A DNA stretch of 42,656 bases from Bacteroidota bacterium. GTDB lineage: Bacteria > Bacteroidota > Bacteroidia > B-17B0 > Aurantibacillaceae. The notes under the pieces are model-generated. The model was not told where the DNA came from, searched no databases, and saw nothing but the letters and a program-made list of their open reading frames with translations. The translations under genes were made by a program, and so were the position numbers. Every line of letters starts with the position of its first letter. The stretch's first letter is position 1. The stretch spans positions 1 through 42,656 of the forward strand of contig JANYGK010000013.1 in the NCBI GenBank assembly GCA_025362395.1, given 5' to 3'. Shown here one piece after another: positions 16,331-22,666 of the stretch.

Positions 16331-16945
16331 ATGAACTTAGTAAATAAAATAGTTCCCAAAAATTATACAGGTGCCAAGTCAGGTGCTACTGCAAAAACAA
16401 AGTGTGATACGAGGCACCATGCTTTAAACTTATATAAACAGGCAAAGTACAGGTTACTGGATATAAATAACTGGCACCGTATCTGTGATTATAAAGGGGC
16501 AGAGTTTCAGCTTACGGATGCGGAAGGTAATTTATTATTAAAGCCCACACCTGAGCAGGGAAATTTGATCCGTATTAAATTACCCGGTCCGCGCAATAAA
16601 AAAGGAGACGGATATGATTGGGTAAGAATAGAAAAAATACAAAACGAAAAAAAGGAGGAAAGTGATGAAGAGCTTTGCGGCTTCAGAGTAAGGCCCATAA
16701 AAAAGCCTGACAGTAATGATAACACAAGCGCGCATTTTTATACCGACAAAGCAAGCAGTACTTTTTTAGTTTACAGAGAAACAACGTTCATTTATGCAAT
16801 GGAACGGGGCAGAAATGAAATACCGAATCTGAGAGGAACACTATTTAATAAATTACGTAATGTGATGGTAGCAATCCCCGCAATGCTTGGGCTCTCAAAA
16901 CCACAGTGGCAAAAGCTTGTACAAGGTGTATTAAAAAACGATTAA
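16331..16945 (+). CDS. Conserved hypothetical protein (204 aa)
   Basis: A 204-residue soluble basic protein. Residues 25-110 look like a small beta barrel (YRLLDINNWHRICDYKGAEF, LIRIKLPGPRNKKGDGYDWV), and the second half contains FYTDKASSTFLVYRETTFIY and GRNEIPN. The layout (a short polar-binding barrel followed by a segment ending in GRNE) resembles a conserved Bacteroidota hypothetical family I have seen often without a function. It has 229 bp of non-coding sequence upstream. No membrane segment is present. Confidence 0.75.
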   Translation: MNLVNKIVPKNYTGAKSGATAKTKCDTRHHALNLYKQAKYRLLDINNWHRICDYKGAEFQLTDAEGNLLLKPTPEQGNLIRIKLPGPRNKKGDGYDWVRIEKIQNEKKEESDEELCGFRVRPIKKPDSNDNTSAHFYTDKASSTFLVYRETTFIYAMERGRNEIPNLRGTLFNKLRNVMVAIPAMLGLSKPQWQKLVQGVLKND

Positions 16946-17237
16946 AAATTTATACCTGTAGAACCACTTAATATAGTTTGGTATATAATAATGATGGTAC
17001 CGGATTATAATAGTGTAGAAACAATAAAATATATTTCACTTAAGCCTGTTGTAGAATAATATATGAAAGATGTATAAAGTTTGCATTGTGATGATCCTTA
17101 ACTTATCAGAATTTCATACGCCGTTTTATAATATACTTTTGATCCTCCTGCTATTTTTTGTTTTGAAACAAAGAAACATCCCGCATCATCTGCGTTTCCT
17201 CTTTTCGTCATCTATAAGTAATATAAATAACGCCTGT
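16946..17237. other. Gene-free stretch
   Basis: Nearly 300 bases between the 204-aa gene and the end of the convergent 122-aa gene. I see no supported gene, terminator hairpin or repeat in it. A 71-codon plus-strand frame from 17070 runs into the convergent gene and looks spurious. Confidence 0.5.
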
Positions 17238-17606
17238 TTATGCTATCTTACTGAGATCTTCTCCCTGCCTGTTTTGTTCTTGTAAAGTCCAACCTTCCGT
17301 TAGAGTGGTTTCAAGCCATGTCTTTCCTGACTTTCTAAATATCTGAATGCTTAAACCATACACATCACTAAAATTTCGGTCAAGTTCGGAAACCGTCATT
17401 CCGGGCATAATAGTTATTTCACCGGTAGTATGCATGGTACGGCATTCGCTTAATGTTTTAGAACTGTGTGTTATAAATTTATTTCCGTTTGCACCGCCTT
17501 TTTTATGAGGCTTTGAAAAAAATTCAAGCTTAAGGTATGGAAAGAAGCTGTTAAATTCTTCCTGAATAGCAAATATTTTTCTATGATCGTTAATAATGAG
17601 TTTCAT
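17238..17606 (-). CDS. Hypothetical protein (122 aa)
   Basis: A 122-residue soluble protein starting MKLIINDHRKIFAIQEEFN. The first half has a short charged helix and FFPYLKLEFFSKPHKKG; the second half reads MTVSELDRNFSDVYGLSIQIFRKSG followed by WLETTLTEGWTLQEQN. The second half looks like a small domain seen in Bacteroidota hypothetical proteins, but I cannot name it. It stands alone, with about 190 bp to the UspA gene upstream. Confidence 0.7.
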   Translation of the reverse strand: MKLIINDHRKIFAIQEEFNSFFPYLKLEFFSKPHKKGGANGNKFITHSSKTLSECRTMHTTGEITIMPGMTVSELDRNFSDVYGLSIQIFRKSGKTWLETTLTEGWTLQEQNRQGEDLSKIA

Positions 17607-17793
17607 GTATGTTTATTTTTTTAAGGTAAAGTTAAAGCATAATGTAAAAACTTTGTGAGTTCATGCGAAATGCCTGTCGATTGCAAAAAGTATTAAAAAC
17701 CCTCATCGTTACAACGCTTCCAAGTACCACTTGAGTAACAACCTACATTTTTGAATACAAACATTTTTAGATAAAACCGGGCTTATACTAATT

Positions 17794-18633
17794 TCATACT
17801 TCGCGCTGTTCGTGCAAAGCTAATACGGGCACATGTGTATGAAATGCCATGCGCTTGGTATTTGGCTCATGAAAAAGAGTTTCAAGTCCGGAATGTTTTC
17901 TTGGGATCATTACCACCATATCCATCTGTTCGTTTATCACATATTCATTTATTCCGTCCACTACATCCTCATTAGTTTTATAGTGAAACGAATGCTCTAC
18001 CCTTGAAAAAGCATGCTCAAGTGCCGACCCGCAACTTGCACTTTGGGAGTCATTAAGTACTAACTCGGCTTCGTTCATAATGTTGAGAATATAAATGTGT
18101 GAATCAAAAAGTTGTGCAATGTCTTTAAGAGTCCATAACAAAGGCTTCCTGATCTTTTTATAATCGCAGGCTAAAACAATTTTTTTGATCGTTCTGAATT
18201 TTACGTGTTGATCAATAGCCATCACCGGGCAATTCGAATCTCTGATCAAAGAGGTTGTAACGCTTCCTATCAGTTTTTCAGTTAAGTACCCGGCACCGTG
18301 CATGCCCATCACTATGAGATCTGTAGCATGTTCGTTTGTATAAAAGTTTATTTCTTCAACGGCAAAACCGCATTTACAGATGCATTTAATCTCTAAACCG
18401 ATACCATGCTTGAGTTGTATTTTTCTTTTGGTTTCTTTTAAATTACGTAGGGCGTATTGTTCTATATCACCTGTTGCAGGTATTAAAACCACTGCTTCCG
18501 TGGCAATAACAGGCACACGGTATGCATGGAAGAGAATTAATTCTGCATGAGTTGCTTTAGCAATCTCAACGGCATACTCTATTGCATTATCAGAAGCTTT
18601 AGAAAAATCGGTAGGAACAAGGATCGTCTTCAT
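17794..18633 (-). CDS. Tandem-domain universal stress protein (UspA family)
   Basis: 279 residues made of two Usp domains. The first (1-145) starts with TILVPTDFS and keeps the ATP-binding pattern G-x2-G-x9-G-S (G110, G113, G123-S124) in MGMHGAGYLTEKLIGS. The second domain (about 150-279) lacks that pattern and is likely a non-binding partner. Usp proteins are induced in growth arrest, low oxygen and other stress. The gene follows a three-helix membrane protein after 16 bp, and the pair has a -7 box at 19022-19029 and an FNR/CRP-like palindrome further upstream, which fits stress control. Confidence 0.92.
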   Translation of the reverse strand: MKTILVPTDFSKASDNAIEYAVEIAKATHAELILFHAYRVPVIATEAVVLIPATGDIEQYALRNLKETKRKIQLKHGIGLEIKCICKCGFAVEEINFYTNEHATDLIVMGMHGAGYLTEKLIGSVTTSLIRDSNCPVMAIDQHVKFRTIKKIVLACDYKKIRKPLLWTLKDIAQLFDSHIYILNIMNEAELVLNDSQSASCGSALEHAFSRVEHSFHYKTNEDVVDGINEYVINEQMDMVVMIPRKHSGLETLFHEPNTKRMAFHTHVPVLALHEQREV

Positions 18634-18649
18634 AACAAAGGTTTTAAAA

Positions 18650-18967
18650 TTAAAAAATGAACACTAACAAATCAAGCGCCAAAGCAATAGCACTTACATA
18701 CACAATAACCCGCATTGGAGAAACAGCAAGGATAAGGGCCAAGGCTATAATAGTTGGAAACGCGATCAGCGAAAGCTTAAACAAATTATCCAAAGCTCCA
18801 AATGAGGCTGCCATACCACCAATACAGCCTAAAATAACTACCAGTATAGCTATTATTCCAAAACGGTTAAATTCCAAGCTTTCCCATAAATGTGAAACCG
18901 GTTTAGCAATTGTTTTATTTAAATGAGCAGACGTTTGTGTACCTGTAGTTTTAAGAGCTGTTTGCAT
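18650..18967 (-). CDS. Small inner-membrane protein upstream of UspA
   Basis: 105 residues: a polar N-terminus (1-35) and three hydrophobic helices (about 37-55, 63-82, 87-105). No family is recognised. It is the first gene of the operon with the UspA protein and is preceded by the predicted promoter 48 bases upstream. It may sense or report membrane state, but only the topology is supported. Confidence 0.75.
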   Translation of the reverse strand: MQTALKTTGTQTSAHLNKTIAKPVSHLWESLEFNRFGIIAILVVILGCIGGMAASFGALDNLFKLSLIAFPTIIALALILAVSPMRVIVYVSAIALALDLLVFIF

Positions 18968-19021
18968 GATGCGTAGGTTTTAAAGTTTAAATAATAATTT
19001 TTTATATTAGTAATGCTGAAA

Positions 19022-19029
19022 CAAAAGTA
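19022..19029 (-). promoter_or_regulatory. -7 box of the membrane protein-uspA operon
   Basis: TACTTTTG on the minus strand matches TAnnTTTG. The start site would be near 19016, about 49 bases upstream of the ATG at 18967. There is no TTTG at -33, as expected for a promoter that needs an activator. Confidence 0.5.
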
Positions 19030-19074
19030 TGGGACTTGTACCCGCTTATAAATGAGAACGGTCAGTACTATGTA

Positions 19075-19086
19075 TGATTATGATCA
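19075..19086. promoter_or_regulatory. FNR/CRP-like palindrome upstream of the uspA operon
   Basis: TGATTATGATCA fits TGATnnnnATCA, the core of the FNR consensus TTGATnnnnATCAA. Its centre (19080.5) is 58.5 bp above the near end of the uspA-operon -7 box. The same distance separates the palindrome and -7 box of the kinase operon. Confidence 0.5.
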
Positions 19087-19230
19087 GGGAAAAATTGCGA
19101 CTTAACCGGGTTCGGCATGAAACAGAGGCTCTTAAAGCTAAATGAGAGACGGATGCGTACTTACCAGTATTAACTTATTTTAATACACCCTTTAAATAAT
19201 TAAGAAAAAATATTTAATTTAACCGTACCC

Positions 19231-20097
19231 ATGAAAAAAAATTTACTCTTCATTCCCGCGTTATTATTAATGAACTTTATACTTATTAATTTTGATAAAC
19301 AGCCTTATGTATTATTTAACGCTAAAGGAACTAAAACTAATTATGATCAGCTTTTAGCGGAGGCTAAAAAAGCGGATATCATTTTATTCGGCGAATTACA
19401 TGATAACCCTATATGCCATTGGTTGCAAAAAGAATTAACGGAAGACCTGTATGCCGATAAAAAGGAAAATTTAATATTAGGAGCCGAAATGTTTGAAGCC
19501 GATGATCAAATCGCTTTGGATGAATATTTATCAGGAAAGGTTTCAGAAAAAACAATGAAGGAAGAAGTAAAATTGTGGACCAATTTTAGTACAGACTATA
19601 AGCCGCTTTTAGATATGGCGAAAACCAATCACTTAAAATTTATTGCCTGCAATATTCCGCGCCGGTATGCCAATATGGTTTATTTACGAGGCGAAGCAGC
19701 TCTTGACAGTATTGATCCTGAATCAAAAAAATGGATAGCGCCCTACCCTATTAAATATGATGGTAATTTAAAATGCTATAAAGAAATTTTTGAAAATGCC
19801 GGAGGGCACGGAGGTATTAATTTACCAAAATCGCAAGCGTATAAAGATGCCACCATGGCTTATTTTATTTTAAAAAATTGGTCAGCAGGCAACGTATTTC
19901 TGCATTATAACGGAGCTTATCACAGTAACCGGCATTTGGGTATTGAGTGGTATTTAAAACAACAAAATCCCGGACTCAAAATTTTTGTTATTTCTTCTGT
20001 AGAGCAAAAAGATAATTCTAAATTGGAAAATGACAATTTGGATCTTGCCGATTTCACAATATGTATTCCGGCATCCATGACGAAAACCTACCGATAA
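19231..20097 (+). CDS. ChaN-like (DUF399) haem-binding family protein
   Basis: 288 residues with an N-terminal hydrophobic segment (4-21). The ChaN pattern is present: LFGELHDNPICHW (53-65), then GAEMFEADDQIALDEYLSG, NIPRRYANMV and FLHYNGAYHSNRHLGIEW. ChaN family proteins bind haem, and the conserved Glu/His residues match the metal- or haem-facing sites of the family. Unlike Campylobacter ChaR/ChaN neighbours, no iron-uptake genes lie next to it. Its stop abuts the stop of the convergent regulator gene with no spacer. Confidence 0.85.
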   Translation: MKKNLLFIPALLLMNFILINFDKQPYVLFNAKGTKTNYDQLLAEAKKADIILFGELHDNPICHWLQKELTEDLYADKKENLILGAEMFEADDQIALDEYLSGKVSEKTMKEEVKLWTNFSTDYKPLLDMAKTNHLKFIACNIPRRYANMVYLRGEAALDSIDPESKKWIAPYPIKYDGNLKCYKEIFENAGGHGGINLPKSQAYKDATMAYFILKNWSAGNVFLHYNGAYHSNRHLGIEWYLKQQNPGLKIFVISSVEQKDNSKLENDNLDLADFTICIPASMTKTYR

Positions 20098-21156
20098 CTA
20101 ATTTTTCATTCCGGCAAGCTTGTCATAATTTACAATGGTAATTGTACTGCCTGAAATTTCAATAAATTTATCTTCTTTAAAATCGCTTAAAGTCCTTATA
20201 ACTGTTTCGGTGGCCGTACCCACCATATTGGCCAGGTCTTCTCTCGAAACATTCATGCTGAATTTAGGTTCGCCTTCTTTTTTATACTTATCAGAAAGCT
20301 TTACAAGTGCTTCTGCAACTCTTTTCCTCACAGAGTTGTAAGCGAGTTTAACCAGTTGTTTTTCGTTTTCGCGCAAATTATTAGTAAGCATTTCAATAAA
20401 CCGTCGCGATACTTCAGCGTTTTTATAAATCAGGGAAAAAAAATCCTCTTTAGGGATCATATAAATCTCAGAATCCTCAAGCACGGTTGCAGAGCTTGTG
20501 TATGTGTCGTCCTGTAATAAAGAAAGATAACCAAAAAAATCACCGTCTTTGTGCAGTTCGGTTATTAATTCCTTACCTGATTCATTTGTTTGATACGTTT
20601 TTACTTTACCTTTACTTACAAAATAAATTCCTTTAGGATATCCGCCTTCTTTATAAACATCTTCTTTCTTTCTATAGAGCCGCACGTCCTGCTCGTTCGA
20701 AAGTTTTTTTAGTGATTCAATTCCCTTTGCATCATTTATAAAATCGTTAATACCTTTAATACTTTTAGTGAATTCTTTTCTTAAAATATCATTTTTTCTA
20801 AAGCGGCTCTCTATAGCATTTAATAACTCAACGTCATCAAAAGGCTTGGTTAAATAATCATCTGCCCCCATTTCCATACCTTTTCTATAATCACTGCGCT
20901 CAGCTTTTGCCGTTAAAAAAATAAAAGGAATACTTGAGGTATTCTCATTTTTAGCCAGCAAGTGCAGCACGCCGTGGCCATCTAAAACAGGCATCATAAT
21001 GTCACAAATAATAAGGTCCGGTCTTTCTTTTTGAGCCGATTCAACACCCTCTTTTCCATCGCTTGCCGTAATAACAGTGTATTGCGCCAGGGTTAATATC
21101 TCCGCTGTATTTTCACGAATGTCTTTATTGTCTTCTATCAAAAGAATTTTTTTCAT
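20098..21156 (-). CDS. Response regulator fused to a Crp/Fnr-type effector and HTH domain
   Basis: 352 residues. Receiver domain 1-125 with Asp52 (IICDIMMP) and Lys104 (LTKPFDD). A linker helix leads to a cyclic-nucleotide-fold domain (about 150-265), then a Crp-type winged helix (275-345) with recognition helix around TATETVIRTLSDF, in which Glu317 and Arg321 match the DNA-contacting residues of the FNR/CRP family (E-T-x-x-R). The arginine that binds cAMP phosphate is missing (YTSSATV in its place) and there is no N-terminal cysteine set, so it is unlikely to bind cAMP or an FNR iron-sulphur centre. It should respond to the cognate kinase, 1 bp upstream. Confidence 0.92.
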   Translation of the reverse strand: MKKILLIEDNKDIRENTAEILTLAQYTVITASDGKEGVESAQKERPDLIICDIMMPVLDGHGVLHLLAKNENTSSIPFIFLTAKAERSDYRKGMEMGADDYLTKPFDDVELLNAIESRFRKNDILRKEFTKSIKGINDFINDAKGIESLKKLSNEQDVRLYRKKEDVYKEGGYPKGIYFVSKGKVKTYQTNESGKELITELHKDGDFFGYLSLLQDDTYTSSATVLEDSEIYMIPKEDFFSLIYKNAEVSRRFIEMLTNNLRENEKQLVKLAYNSVRKRVAEALVKLSDKYKKEGEPKFSMNVSREDLANMVGTATETVIRTLSDFKEDKFIEISGSTITIVNYDKLAGMKN

Positions 21157-21157
21157 T

Positions 21158-22336
21158 TTATTGAGGGATAATTAATGTAAAAGTCGTGCCCTTATTTTCT
21201 TCACTTTCAAAATCAATGGAAGCATTCATGAGTTCAGTATATTTTGTAACAATATTTAACCCGAGACCTGTGCCTTGTATATGTGTTGCATTATGAGCTC
21301 TAAAAAACCGTTCAAATAAATGTTTCTGATCTGCTTTTGAAATTCCTATGCCATTATCCTTTACAACTATTTTTAATGAGGAATTAGAGCCCTTGGATAT
21401 AATTTCAATAATACCGGCATGAGGAGAAAATTTGATAGCGTTAGAAATTAAATTAAACAGAATGTTCTTTAATAGTTTTTTATCTGCCAAAGCCATCTCA
21501 TTGCCGCTGTGAAAATACTTGATTTCCTGACCGGTAACTGTCATCGTCTTCATTTCCGAAACAATCTCTGCTATATAATCTTTTATATATATTTCTTCCG
21601 GCATATTTTCAACCTTCCCTTCTTCTAATTTACTTACTGAAAGAAAATCATTTAAAATGTCTGTTAAATTATTTATAGAAGTTTTAATTTTACTTACATG
21701 CTTGCTTTGACTTTCTTTATCATTTTGCTCTCCGTATTTAGTTACCAAAGATAAAGAAGACATCATAGTTGTAAGCGGGGTTCTGAACTCGTGCGATGCC
21801 ATTGATACAAAACGAGATTTAAGCTCACTTAGTTCCTTTTCTTTATTTAAAGCGTTATGAAGTTCTTTTTTAGTTCTTTCCAATTCCCGGATGGCTTCCT
21901 CTAAAATAAGGGTTCTGTTCCTCACTTGTTTTTCCAACTCGGCAGAATAATTTTTGAGCCTTTCTTCCGATTGCTTTCGTAACGTAATATCTATAATAAA
22001 CGCAACTACAAATTTTCCTTCTAAATTGGAATAAGGGCTCAAGCTGATCTCAACCGGCAATTCAGTACCGTCTTTTCTTAATCCGTAAAGTTCCATATCT
22101 GCTCCCATGGCCCTGGCGTGTGGATTTTCATTATAGTGTTTGCGATGCCGGGTATGTGCCGAAAACCGTTTAGGGATTAATACTTCAATTGTTTTACCTA
22201 ATAATTCGGTACGTTCGTATCTGAATAATTTTTCGGCACTGGGATTGATCCGTATAATCTCCCCTTTTTCATTTGTAATCAGTATACCTTCTGTAGCATA
22301 GAGAAACAGAGCATCAATGCCTTCCTTAGTTTGCAT
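21158..22336 (-). CDS. PAS-domain soluble histidine kinase
   Basis: The start is taken at ATG 22336; a TTG at 22360 gives 8 more residues but sits too close to the predicted start site. About 392 residues: a PAS domain (about 5-120, GILITNEKGEIIRINPSAEKLF, with the PAC-like DGTELPVEISLSPY), a coiled-coil linker, HisKA with phospho-His182 in MASHEFRTP, and HATPase with LFNLISNAIKF, DNGIGIS and GTGLGLNI. There is no transmembrane helix, so the signal is intracellular (redox, oxygen or a ligand). It is the first gene of the operon with the receiver-Crp regulator. Confidence 0.93.
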   Translation of the reverse strand: MQTKEGIDALFLYATEGILITNEKGEIIRINPSAEKLFRYERTELLGKTIEVLIPKRFSAHTRHRKHYNENPHARAMGADMELYGLRKDGTELPVEISLSPYSNLEGKFVVAFIIDITLRKQSEERLKNYSAELEKQVRNRTLILEEAIRELERTKKELHNALNKEKELSELKSRFVSMASHEFRTPLTTMMSSLSLVTKYGEQNDKESQSKHVSKIKTSINNLTDILNDFLSVSKLEEGKVENMPEEIYIKDYIAEIVSEMKTMTVTGQEIKYFHSGNEMALADKKLLKNILFNLISNAIKFSPHAGIIEIISKGSNSSLKIVVKDNGIGISKADQKHLFERFFRAHNATHIQGTGLGLNIVTKYTELMNASIDFESEENKGTTFTLIIPQ

Positions 22337-22362
22337 TTTTGTATCATTATTATAAGTCAAGT

Positions 22363-22370
22363 CTAAGGTA
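22363..22370 (-). promoter_or_regulatory. -7 box of the kinase-regulator operon
   Basis: TACCTTAG on the minus strand differs by one base from TAnnTTTG. The start site would be near 22357, about 20 bases above the ATG at 22336. No TTTG is present 19 bp upstream; TTTA is the closest. Confidence 0.4.
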
Positions 22371-22413
22371 CTAAATTAATGACGCTAAATTAAAGCGAAT
22401 TAGCCGAACTAAA

Positions 22414-22429
22414 TATGATTAAAATCATA
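22414..22429. promoter_or_regulatory. FNR/CRP-like palindrome upstream of the kinase-regulator operon
   Basis: TATGATTAAAATCATA has perfect 7-bp arms around AA and contains the core TGATnnnnATCA. Its centre (22421.5) is 58.5 bp above the near end of the -7 box, a class-I-like activator position. The operon encodes a Crp-type regulator, so autoregulation is possible. Confidence 0.55.
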
Positions 22430-22490
22430 CAATACACCCGAATACTCAAAGAGATGATTAACAATTAAAATAAAAACCATGTATAGATAA

Positions 22491-22516
22491 ACCACGTAGT
22501 TTTACGTAGTGGTTTT
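22491..22516. other. Imperfect hairpin
   Basis: AACCAC and GTGGTT close a 13-base interior in which GTA and TAC can also pair, with a 3-base bulge. It is followed by TTTAATTT on the plus strand. It could belong to the same plus-strand RNA as the terminator-like hairpin 80 bp downstream, or end hrpB transcripts. Confidence 0.35.
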
Positions 22517-22592
22517 AATTTAAAGATCGAATCGTATAATTATATAACTTGTAGCGGTATATCGACGGATATACTTTATTTTATAATGTGTT

Positions 22593-22621
22593 AACCCCGG
22601 ATTTTTTATCCGGGGTTTTTT
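22593..22621 (+). terminator. Perfect terminator hairpin with plus-strand T tract
   Basis: A 10-bp perfect stem (AACCCCGGAT with ATCCGGGGTT) and TTTTT loop is followed by a run of T on the plus strand only. No plus-strand gene lies upstream: both neighbours (hrpB and the kinase) are on the minus strand. It may terminate a small non-coding RNA on the plus strand; on the minus strand the sequence after the hairpin is not T-rich. Confidence 0.55.
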
Positions 22622-22666
22622 ATAAGCAATGATGGTGCAGGTTCAAGTATTTTAACAAATTAATAA

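Larger units (their letters stand above)
22337..22666. other. Non-coding stretch between the kinase operon and hrpB
   Basis: About 330 bases without a supported gene on either strand. It holds, in order, the kinase promoter box, the FNR/CRP-like palindrome, an imperfect hairpin (22491-22516) and a strong plus-strand terminator-like hairpin (22593-22621). The latter two are not explained by any known gene on the plus strand. Confidence 0.6.

Noticed and set aside
17070-17285. 71-codon plus-strand frame
   Set aside because: It overlaps the 3-prime end of the convergent 122-aa gene, is rich in Leu/Phe/Ile without a sensible layout, and has no promoter.
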